DNA of 64,000 bases from positions 62,001-126,000 of the forward strand of contig NZ_QORW01000003.1 of assembly GCF_003574735.1 (NCBI RefSeq), written 5' to 3'. Shown in pieces: positions 18,249-25,403 of this stretch (position 1 is its first letter; every line of letters begins with the position of its first letter). This DNA comes from Dongia deserti (GTDB lineage: Bacteria; Pseudomonadota; Alphaproteobacteria; Dongiales; Dongiaceae). The notes beneath the pieces are model-generated. The model saw nothing but the letters and a program-made list of their open reading frames with translations, had not been told where the DNA came from and searched no databases. The translations under genes were made by a program, and so were the position numbers.

Positions 18249-20228
18249 CTAGACCTCCATGCCAGCGCGCCGCCCATCATAGAGCGCAGCCGCCGCGTGC
18301 CGCGCCGCGATGCAGTCGCCGACCGTCATCACCGTCATGCCCGTCGCCTGCAAATCGCGCGCGATTGAATCATTCGAGACGTTGGTCAAGCCGGTCACGA
18401 TATCGTCGATCTCGATCATCGTCTCGCTGCCATCCAGAAGGCTCACGATCCGCGCCTTGCCATCCGCGAAATCTGCGAGTGCGGATTCGACGAGGAACTT
18501 CGTGCCCAGCTTGGCAAGACGCATGCGCACCGGTCCGTCGATCGCGGTGCGGATCAGCTCCTTGCCCACCTGTGGGTCGGGCGTGACGATGGTCACCTCG
18601 TGTCCCGCTTCCGCCAGATGCCAGGCAGTGCCCACGCCTTTGTAGTTGCCGCCCTCGTCCAGCACCAGCACGCGCTTGCCGAGACGCGCCTCGCGCGCCA
18701 TGACTGCTTCCGCCGGCCAGATATGAGGGCCGCGCAACGCCTTATCGGCCTCGGCATGCGGCCAATAACGCTGGGTCGGTGCGTCCGTCGGCGAAGAACC
18801 GGTGGCCAGGATCACCGCATCGTAGCCCATCGCTGCGATCTCTTCGGCATCGAGATAGGTGTTGCGCCGCACCTCCACCTGCAGATGCTCCAGCTGTCTC
18901 TCGAGCCAATCGAGGAAATCGAGAATCTGCGCGCGCCGCGGCTGCATCCCCGCGAGACGAAATTGTCCGCCCAGCTTGTCCGATGCTTCCGCCAGAGTCA
19001 CGCGATGGCCGCGCTCCGCCGCCACGCGCGCGGCTTCCAATCCGGCCGGTCCACCTCCCACCACCAGCACCCGTTTCGGCTTTGCGCTCGGTGTAAAGCG
19101 ATCGCCGCCCCATTCGAACTCGCGTCCAGCCGAAGGGTTGATGAGGCAGGAGATGTGATAGTCGCGCGAGCGGCGGCCCCAGCACATCTGGTTGCAGGAG
19201 AGGCACGGGCGGATATCCGATGCGCGATCCGCCTTCGCCTTGTTGACCCAGTGCGGATCGGCAATCTGCCCGCGCACGATTGAGATCATGTCGGCGCCGC
19301 CCGATGCCAGAATGTAGTTTGCGTTATCCGGCGTGCGGATGTGGCTTTCCGCCTGAATGCGGAGGTTCTTCGCCACCTCCTTCAGCGCCGCCGCATAAGG
19401 CGCCCCGAGCTTGTCCTCATAGACCACCGGCGGGATGATGCGCGTGAAATCGAAATAGCTGCCGGTGCCGACCGTCACGTAGTCGCACAAGTGGTGCCGA
19501 TCGAGCCACCCAACCACCTCCTGCAAGCTCTCGATCGATTGCACATCGGGCCGCGCCGGATCGACACTGACCGCGAGCCCGATCACGAAATCCTCACCGC
19601 AGGCCCTACGGATCGCCTGCAGGACTTCGTCCGAGAAGCGCATGCGATTCTCGAAGCTGCCGCCATAGCGATCGTCTCGCCGGTTGGTGACTGGCGACCA
19701 GAACTGCTCGATCAGTGCGTTGTACGCTGCCATCAGCTCGCAACCGTCATAGCCGCTTGCCTTGGCCCGGGCGGCGCAGCGCGCAAAGGATGCGACGATG
19801 TCCGCGATCTCGCCTTGGGTCATGGCGTGGCTGCCGTCGGAATCGTGCATCGACGGCAAGCCGGACGGCGACCAGTTGTAGGCAAGTGAGTTATCCCAAT
19901 CGCCGTGCGCGCCGACATGATAGAGCTGTTGCAGGATGTGCGCGCCTTCGGCATGCACCGCTTCGGTGATGCGGCGGAAGTGCGGAATGACGGAATCATC
20001 ATCCGCGCGGAAATTGCCGCGCGTCAGCACCGCGGTCCTGTGGATCGGCACCGGCTCCACCACGATCATTGCCGCACCGCCCATGGCGCGCTCGCGGTAG
20101 TAGCCGAGATGCCGGTCGCCCGGCAGACCATCCACGCTCATGTTCGCGGTGTGCGCGCCGAACACGATGCGGTTGCGCAGAGTGAGATGTCGTAACTGAA
20201 GCGGTTGAAAGATTGCCGGATGATCCAT
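18249..20228 (-). CDS. Old-yellow-enzyme/FeS-flavin oxidoreductase (2,4-dienoyl-CoA reductase or N-methylproline demethylase type)
   Basis: A 659-residue protein in three parts: an FMN-binding TIM barrel (about 1-340), a 4Fe-4S motif CLSCNQMC followed after 11 residues by another Cys (near 345-365), and FAD and NAD(P) Rossmann domains beginning VLVVGGGPAGLEAARVAAER. This is the layout of 2,4-dienoyl-CoA reductase, trimethylamine dehydrogenase and the N-methylproline demethylases of betaine-using soil bacteria. The pairing with an OCD-family reductase favours an amine or imino-acid substrate over a fatty acyl-CoA, but that is inference. It is the first gene of a two- or three-gene operon. Confidence 0.85.
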   Translation of the reverse strand: MDHPAIFQPLQLRHLTLRNRIVFGAHTANMSVDGLPGDRHLGYYRERAMGGAAMIVVEPVPIHRTAVLTRGNFRADDDSVIPHFRRITEAVHAEGAHILQQLYHVGAHGDWDNSLAYNWSPSGLPSMHDSDGSHAMTQGEIADIVASFARCAARAKASGYDGCELMAAYNALIEQFWSPVTNRRDDRYGGSFENRMRFSDEVLQAIRRACGEDFVIGLAVSVDPARPDVQSIESLQEVVGWLDRHHLCDYVTVGTGSYFDFTRIIPPVVYEDKLGAPYAAALKEVAKNLRIQAESHIRTPDNANYILASGGADMISIVRGQIADPHWVNKAKADRASDIRPCLSCNQMCWGRRSRDYHISCLINPSAGREFEWGGDRFTPSAKPKRVLVVGGGPAGLEAARVAAERGHRVTLAEASDKLGGQFRLAGMQPRRAQILDFLDWLERQLEHLQVEVRRNTYLDAEEIAAMGYDAVILATGSSPTDAPTQRYWPHAEADKALRGPHIWPAEAVMAREARLGKRVLVLDEGGNYKGVGTAWHLAEAGHEVTIVTPDPQVGKELIRTAIDGPVRMRLAKLGTKFLVESALADFADGKARIVSLLDGSETMIEIDDIVTGLTNVSNDSIARDLQATGMTVMTVGDCIAARHAAAALYDGRRAGMEV

Positions 20229-20276
20229 CGTCCTCTCCCAGATTGAGGCGATGGTAGCGACCTCAGAGGCGGAGCG

Positions 20277-20810
20277 TTAGCACCCGAACGACGTAAGACC
20301 GGCTAGAGAGCGGCGCGCGAAGCGGTTGACTCGGGCGGCCGGCAGATCCTTTGGCTGGTAATGCGGGGCGACGGCGCAGAGCAGCATGTCGACGGTGACA
20401 CCGTCAGCGGCGAGCGGGCAGATCAAGGTCTCGAACATCAGCGCGACACCGTTGGCCGGGTTGAAGGTGCGTTGCGCATGGACCGGCCGGCCAGTGGCGA
20501 CCGCCGCGGCCGCGGCGCCATCATCCGCCGCGCTGAGGTCGATCAACTCACCGGTCGCATCGCGACCCATTATCTCGACATGCAGGCTGCCCACTACGCG
20601 ATAGCGCAGGCGGCCTGCCCTGTTGGCCGCATCGCGCCTCACCTCGATCAGGCTGATCGCCGGCAGGATGTTAGCCAGATCGACCGGGTCGATATCAGCG
20701 CGGGCCGGCAGCGCCCCGCGCTTCGCGGCCTTGGCCTGCCAATAAGCGAAGATCTGGCGAAGCAAGGGATCCGAAATCGCCCGATCGATGCCAGCGGTCC
20801 AAGGGGCCAT
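20277..20810 (-). CDS. PAS_5-type sensory protein
   Basis: The 177-residue soluble protein matches the style of the PAS_5 (PF07310) family abundant in Rhodospirillales: DPLLRQIFAYWQAKAAKRGA at the start, a DPVDLANILPAISLIEV core strand, then RYRVVGSLHVEIMGRDATGE and FETLICPLAADG. No output domain is attached. The role is unknown; relatives are presumed small-molecule or redox sensors. It lies upstream of, and on the same strand as, the flavin oxidoreductase gene, with a 48-base gap. Confidence 0.75.
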   Translation of the reverse strand: MAPWTAGIDRAISDPLLRQIFAYWQAKAAKRGALPARADIDPVDLANILPAISLIEVRRDAANRAGRLRYRVVGSLHVEIMGRDATGELIDLSAADDGAAAAAVATGRPVHAQRTFNPANGVALMFETLICPLAADGVTVDMLLCAVAPHYQPKDLPAARVNRFARRSLAGLTSFGC

Positions 20811-20888
20811 GGCTCTCTATTCCTACAGCGCCCAAAGGGGCCATGTCGGAACTATGGTGGAGAGGGATCGCGGCGGCAGTGTGGCGGA

Positions 20889-22103
20889 TCACAGATGGTT
20901 TCGGGCGTAAACAAGGCAAGCGGCGCGGTCCGGCGCAAAATCCCGGTCGACCCACCAGTTTTCGACTTTCTCCAGCAGCTCTCCGATCCGCGGGCCTTCC
21001 GACACACCCATCTTGACGATGTCAGCCCCTTTGATGGGAAAGCGCGGCCGGGGCCAGCTTTCGACGATGGCCAGGGCTGCCGCGCCGGACGCACCGTCGA
21101 TCCGGTCGAGCCAGTCCAGCAGCAGCCGGTCGCGGGCGCCGTCATTGCCCCAGGCATAGATCTGCCGGCGCACGGCCTGCGGGCCCGAAGCATCAAACGG
21201 TTCACGCGCAGCATCGAGGTCGATGATCCGATCGCCTTCCGCCCGTGAAAGCCTCAGGGTCTCCGCCACCTCGCGACCGCAGCCCGTCATGGTGAGCGCC
21301 GCCAAACGCCGGATGGGATCAGGCGCAAGCCCGTGGCGCTGCTCCAACTCCGCAACCCAGCGCAAACGGTCGAGGGAGGTGGCCCACGGCAGGTAATGCT
21401 GCACGATGCCGAGGCTCAGCATCTCGCCCCAGACATCCACGCCGCGCCGCGCCGTGAGCAGGCGCAGGGTCTCCTGCCGCAGTCGCTCGCCGGAGAGCGA
21501 TTTCAGGTTCGGCGCCAGCTCCTGCGCCGCTCCAACCGCGGCTGGATCGAACTCGCCCGCGGCATAGTCCGCGTGGAAACGAAAGAAACGCAGCAGGCGC
21601 AGATAATCCTCCGTGATGCGCTGCCGCGGATCGCCGACGAAGCGCACGCGGCCCGCGGCCAGATCCTCGAGCCCGCCGAAATAGTCGTGCACCGTGCCGT
21701 CGGCATCGGCAGAGAGTGCATTGATGGTGAGGTCGCGCCGCGCGGCATCCGCCTGCCAATCATCGGTGAACGCCACCTTGGCGCGGCGCCCATCGGTCTC
21801 GACGTCGAGGCGCAAGGTCGTCACCTCGACACCGGTCTTGTCCGCAACCGCCGTGACGGTGCCGTGGTCGATGCCGGTCGGCACGGCCTTGAGGCCGGCC
21901 TTGTGCAGCAGCTCCGTCACGCGCTGCGGCGAGAGCGGCGTCGTGATGTCGATGTCGCGGATCGTGCGGCCGACCAGCGCATCGCGCACGCAGCCGCCGA
22001 CGAAGCGGGCTTGGTCGCCTTCCGCCGTCAGCGCGCGCACCACCTTCGCCGCGGGACCATCCGTCATCCAGGGCTGCGGCAGTCGCTGCAGATCAGGCTT
22101 CAT
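20889..22103 (-). CDS. cca: CCA-adding tRNA nucleotidyltransferase/poly(A) polymerase family
   Basis: Class II nucleotidyltransferase adding or repairing the 3' CCA of tRNAs. In 404 residues: the motif FVGGCVRDALVG, the metal-binding RDIDITT, the conserved RRDLTINALS and the nucleotide-recognition region EDYLRLLRFFRF. Its start overlaps the end of the NUDIX gene by 11 bases, so the DUF1285-NUDIX-cca block is one transcript, as in many alphaproteobacteria. CCA specificity rather than poly(A) is assumed because no other CCA enzyme is in view. Confidence 0.93.
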   Translation of the reverse strand: MKPDLQRLPQPWMTDGPAAKVVRALTAEGDQARFVGGCVRDALVGRTIRDIDITTPLSPQRVTELLHKAGLKAVPTGIDHGTVTAVADKTGVEVTTLRLDVETDGRRAKVAFTDDWQADAARRDLTINALSADADGTVHDYFGGLEDLAAGRVRFVGDPRQRITEDYLRLLRFFRFHADYAAGEFDPAAVGAAQELAPNLKSLSGERLRQETLRLLTARRGVDVWGEMLSLGIVQHYLPWATSLDRLRWVAELEQRHGLAPDPIRRLAALTMTGCGREVAETLRLSRAEGDRIIDLDAAREPFDASGPQAVRRQIYAWGNDGARDRLLLDWLDRIDGASGAAALAIVESWPRPRFPIKGADIVKMGVSEGPRIGELLEKVENWWVDRDFAPDRAACLVYARNHL

Positions 22104-22764
22104 CGAGGTGCCCCAGGACTTCGATGAGGTTGTTCAACATGCCGGCAGTCGCGCCCCAGATGTAGTAGTCGCCCCATGGGTAAGCATAGAAGAAGCGCTG
22201 CCTGCCCTGGTACATGCGGCTTTCCAGCTGGCGGCTCTGCCGATCGCGGAAGAAGCGCAACGGCACTTCGAACACTTCCGCCACTTCGAACGGATCCGGC
22301 CGATAGAGCTCGGGCGGCTTCACAAAACCCACACACGGAGTCACCTCGAAGCCCGTGCGCGTGACATAGGTGTCGAGCCTGCCGATCATCTCCACATGAT
22401 GGCGCGGCAGCCCGACCTCTTCCTCCGCTTCGCGCAAAGCAGCCGCGATCGCATCAGCGTCGGTCGGATCGACGCGGCCTCCCGGGAAGCTGATCTGCCC
22501 CGCATGGTCGGTTAGGTGCGGCGTACGCTTGGTGAAGAGGACGCCTATGCCTTCCGGTCGTTCGACCAGCCCGACCAGGACCGCGGCCGGGACGAGCGTG
22601 CGGGTCGGCAGCATGTCGGGATTGAGGTCATGGTCGCCACGCTTGGCTTGCTGCCCTTCGAGAGGAACTGCCACCACGCTGCTGCTGGTCGATGAATGCG
22701 GCGCGCTGCGGCGCCCGGGCGCCGGCGCCAAAGCAAAACGCTGGCTGATGAGAGTCCGTTCCAT
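22093..22764 (-). CDS. CoA pyrophosphatase, NUDIX family
   Basis: A 223-residue NUDIX hydrolase. The CoA-specific signature LFTKRTPHLTDHAGQISFPG runs into the NUDIX box (GGRVDP...AALREAEEEVGL), matching NudL/PCD1-type enzymes that cleave CoA to 4'-phosphopantetheine and 3',5'-ADP. The NUDIX box lacks a Glu at the GX5E position (Asp there), which is tolerated in this subfamily. ATG 22764 overlaps the stop of the upstream DUF1285 gene (TGATG); starting further upstream would add an out-of-place basic segment. Confidence 0.92.
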   Translation of the reverse strand: MERTLISQRFALAPAPGRRSAPHSSTSSSVVAVPLEGQQAKRGDHDLNPDMLPTRTLVPAAVLVGLVERPEGIGVLFTKRTPHLTDHAGQISFPGGRVDPTDADAIAAALREAEEEVGLPRHHVEMIGRLDTYVTRTGFEVTPCVGFVKPPELYRPDPFEVAEVFEVPLRFFRDRQSRQLESRMYQGRQRFFYAYPWGDYYIWGATAGMLNNLIEVLGHLDEA

Positions 22765-23333
22765 CAGTGTGCCAATTCGGTGCGAGCGCCCGATTCGAAA
22801 TCCTGCAGATGGCCAAGCGCGAAGAACTGGCCGCGGCTCCACACCCCGAGCTGCTCGACGCCTTCGATGTTACGCACCTGCCCCAGCTCTACCAAGTGAT
22901 AGAAGACAGAACGCAGGATCAGCGCCTCGAGCCCCGGCCGCACCAGGATGTAAGGTCGGGGTTCGCCGCCTGGCTGGTTGGTCTTGTTGCGGCGGTGGGC
23001 GACGCGGATGGGATGATCGCAATCGGCGATCACAAATTCGTCAAGATTAGTCCTAAAAGTCAGTTCCTGGTTGGACCCGGAACCGCTTACCGTCACTTCG
23101 ACGGCAGTGAAAGGTGCGTCGTCGACCGCGATGCGGCCGCGCTCCGCCGGAGTGACGAGCCAATATTCGCCGTCCGGCTCGCGGCGCAGGACGGTGGAGA
23201 AGAGCTTGACCAGGGGTTTCCGATTGATGGGGGAGCCCCGATAGAACCATGTCCCGTCGCTGGCGATGCGCATGTCAAAATCGCCACACGTGGGTAAATC
23301 GGAGAACCTGGGGCCGGACTCTGGGTTGGACAT
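22764..23333 (-). CDS. DUF1285 domain protein
   Basis: A 189-residue soluble protein of the DUF1285 family, recognised by CGDFDMRIASDGTWFYRGSP, followed by PLVKLFSTVLRREPDGEYWL and VTPAERGRI. The structure family consists of small beta barrels of unknown function. It is first in a three-gene coupled operon with CoA pyrophosphatase and cca, and divergent from the MoxR block, a layout found in many alphaproteobacteria. No catalytic residues are recognised. Confidence 0.9.
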   Translation of the reverse strand: MSNPESGPRFSDLPTCGDFDMRIASDGTWFYRGSPINRKPLVKLFSTVLRREPDGEYWLVTPAERGRIAVDDAPFTAVEVTVSGSGSNQELTFRTNLDEFVIADCDHPIRVAHRRNKTNQPGGEPRPYILVRPGLEALILRSVFYHLVELGQVRNIEGVEQLGVWSRGQFFALGHLQDFESGARTELAH

Positions 23334-23375
23334 GATTGTGGTTAACAGTTTACGCTTTAATCATCTTACGTGCGC

Positions 23376-23381
23376 TATAAT
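23376..23381 (+). promoter_or_regulatory. Possible -10 element for the MoxR operon
   Basis: A perfect TATAAT in the short AT-rich spacer between the divergent DUF1285 and MoxR genes. If used, transcription would begin near 23388, which supports the start codon at 23420 rather than 23399 for moxR. No strong -35 is seen. Confidence 0.35.
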
Positions 23382-23419
23382 GGAAGGTATAGGTGGCCAT
23401 GACGGAAGGGCAGTTTTCC

Positions 23420-24451
23420 ATGTCTTCACAAGGGCCTACAGCGCAAATCGGCGGTTCTCCCACTGCCGCCGCGGCTGCTGACCTCGCCGGACTGATCGAG
23501 AACTACAGCCAGCGCATCGATCTGGTGCGCCGTCAGCTCGGCCAAGTGATCTTCGGCCAGGAGCAGACGGTCGAACAGGCCCTAATCTCCATTCTGTCCG
23601 GTGGCCACGTCCTGCTGATCGGTGTCCCAGGCCTCGCCAAGACCAAGCTGGTCGATTCGCTCGGCCAGGTGTTGGGCGTCGATGCCCAGCGCGTGCAATG
23701 CACCCCAGATCTGATGCCGTCCGACATCGTCGGATCTGAAGTGCTCGAAGAGAGCGAATCCGGCCGGCGCAGCTTCCGCTTCATCAAGGGCCCGGTCTTC
23801 TGCCAGCTGCTGATGGCGGACGAAATCAACCGCGCCAGCCCGCGCACCCAGTCCGCGCTGCTGCAGGCGATGCAGGAGCGCAAGGTCTCGGTCGCCGGCC
23901 ACACCTACAACCTGCCCGAACCGTTCCACGTGCTCGCGACCCAGAACCCGCTGGAGCAGGAAGGCACCTATCCCTTGCCCGAAGCGCAGCTCGACCGCTT
24001 CCTGCTTCAGATCGATGTCGATTATCCGTCACCTGACGCGGAACGGCAGATGCTCATCGTCACCACCGGCTCTCAGGAAGCCGGCCTTACCCGGGTGTTG
24101 TCGCCGGAGGACGTGCTCTCCATCCAGCGCCTCGTCCGCCGCATGCCGGTCGGCGAGAAGGTGGTCGACGCGATCCTCAAGATGGTGCGCGCCGGCCGTC
24201 CGGAACTCACCGGCATCAAGGAAGTGAAGGAAGGACTGGCGTGGGGTCCCGGTCCGCGTGCCGGCCAGGCGCTGATGCTGGCGACGCGCGCCCGCGCCTT
24301 GATCCAGGGGCGTTTCTCGCCCTCGATCGACGACGTTATGGCACTGGCGCATCCGGTCCTGCGGCACCGCTTTGCGCTGACCTATGGTGCGCGTGCGGAA
24401 GGTGCGACGCCCAGGGCGATCATCGATCGCCTGATTGCCGAGATTGGCTAG
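23420..24451 (+). CDS. MoxR-family AAA+ ATPase
   Basis: Chaperone-like AAA+ ATPase of the MoxR group, thought to mature or activate VWA-domain partners. The 343-residue protein shows Walker A (GVPGLAKTKLVDS), Walker B (LLMADEINRASPRTQSALLQ), sensor 1 (ATQNPLEQEG) and a C-terminal lid. ATG 23420 is preferred because GGAAGGG precedes it by about 10 bases; ATG 23399 is also possible. It leads a four-gene block with a DUF58 protein and two large membrane proteins, the classic MoxR-DUF58-BatA-type module. Confidence 0.92.
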   Translation: MSSQGPTAQIGGSPTAAAAADLAGLIENYSQRIDLVRRQLGQVIFGQEQTVEQALISILSGGHVLLIGVPGLAKTKLVDSLGQVLGVDAQRVQCTPDLMPSDIVGSEVLEESESGRRSFRFIKGPVFCQLLMADEINRASPRTQSALLQAMQERKVSVAGHTYNLPEPFHVLATQNPLEQEGTYPLPEAQLDRFLLQIDVDYPSPDAERQMLIVTTGSQEAGLTRVLSPEDVLSIQRLVRRMPVGEKVVDAILKMVRAGRPELTGIKEVKEGLAWGPGPRAGQALMLATRARALIQGRFSPSIDDVMALAHPVLRHRFALTYGARAEGATPRAIIDRLIAEIG

Positions 24452-24478
24452 ATGAGCGAAAGGGATCGCTAGACGCGC

Positions 24479-25396
24479 ATGGCGACGGCGACCTTCGACA
24501 AGACGAAATATCAGGCAGCGGAAATCGCCGAGCGCGTGCCGCCGTTGCTGCTTGCTGCGCGGCGCATCGCCGCGACCATCGAGCAGGGCGTCCACGGCCG
24601 CCGGCGCGTCGGGCGCGGTGAAGCATTCTGGCAGTTCCGGCAGTACTACCCCGGCGATGAAATACGCCGGCTCGACTGGCGGCAATCGGCCAAGACCGAC
24701 CGGCTGTATCTGCGCCAGATGGAATGGTCGGCCGCGCAAACGGCGTTCTTGTGGTGTGACCTGTCAGCCTCCATGCGCTTTTCGAGCAAGCGCGACCTGC
24801 CCAGCAAGCTCGAAATTGCGCAGGTCATCACACTCGCCCTGGCCGGTGCGATGTCGCGCGCGGGTGAGCGCGTTGCACTGCTCGGCTCCGGCGAACGGCC
24901 GAGCGCCGGCCGCTTCGTTCTGGAATCGATCGCTCATCGCCTGGCCCATCTTGCCGGCCAAGCGGAGACCTCGAGCGAGCCGAAGTTCTCCATTCCGCCG
25001 CCCACCTATCTGCCGGCGCATGCTCACGTGGTGCTGGTCAGCGACTTCCTGGCGCCACCGGAGGAACTGAAGACAACCATCAACCGTTTTGCGGGAACCG
25101 CGTGCCGCGGGCATCTGATCCAGGTGCTGGATCCGGCCGAACTCGACCTGCCCTATATGGGACGCGTGCGGTTCGAAGGCGTCGAAGGCGAAGGCGACCT
25201 GCTGATGAGCCGCGCGGAAAATATCCGCGAGGAATACAAGACCGAGCTGGCGAACCACTGGGACGGCTTGAGGCTGCTGGCGCAGTCCGCAGGCTGGAGC
25301 GTGTCGCGCCACATCACCGATCAATCGGCGGCGAAGTCGCTGCTCGAAGCCTATCAATGGCTGGCGGCCGATCACCGGCCGACAGCGCAGCACTAG
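24479..25396 (+). CDS. DUF58 (VWA-like) protein
   Basis: The 305-residue protein has the DUF58 core GRRRVGRGEAFWQFRQYYPG, then DEIRRLDWRQSAKTD, and an embedded von Willebrand A-like fold whose metal site motif is visible as DLSASM (about residues 97-102). Members are the usual partners of MoxR ATPases. It lies 27 bases after moxR and 7 bases before the large membrane protein gene. There is no signal peptide, so it is cytoplasmic and presumably works at the inner membrane. Confidence 0.9.
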   Translation: MATATFDKTKYQAAEIAERVPPLLLAARRIAATIEQGVHGRRRVGRGEAFWQFRQYYPGDEIRRLDWRQSAKTDRLYLRQMEWSAAQTAFLWCDLSASMRFSSKRDLPSKLEIAQVITLALAGAMSRAGERVALLGSGERPSAGRFVLESIAHRLAHLAGQAETSSEPKFSIPPPTYLPAHAHVVLVSDFLAPPEELKTTINRFAGTACRGHLIQVLDPAELDLPYMGRVRFEGVEGEGDLLMSRAENIREEYKTELANHWDGLRLLAQSAGWSVSRHITDQSAAKSLLEAYQWLAADHRPTAQH

Positions 25397-25403
25397 AGGC
25401 CGC

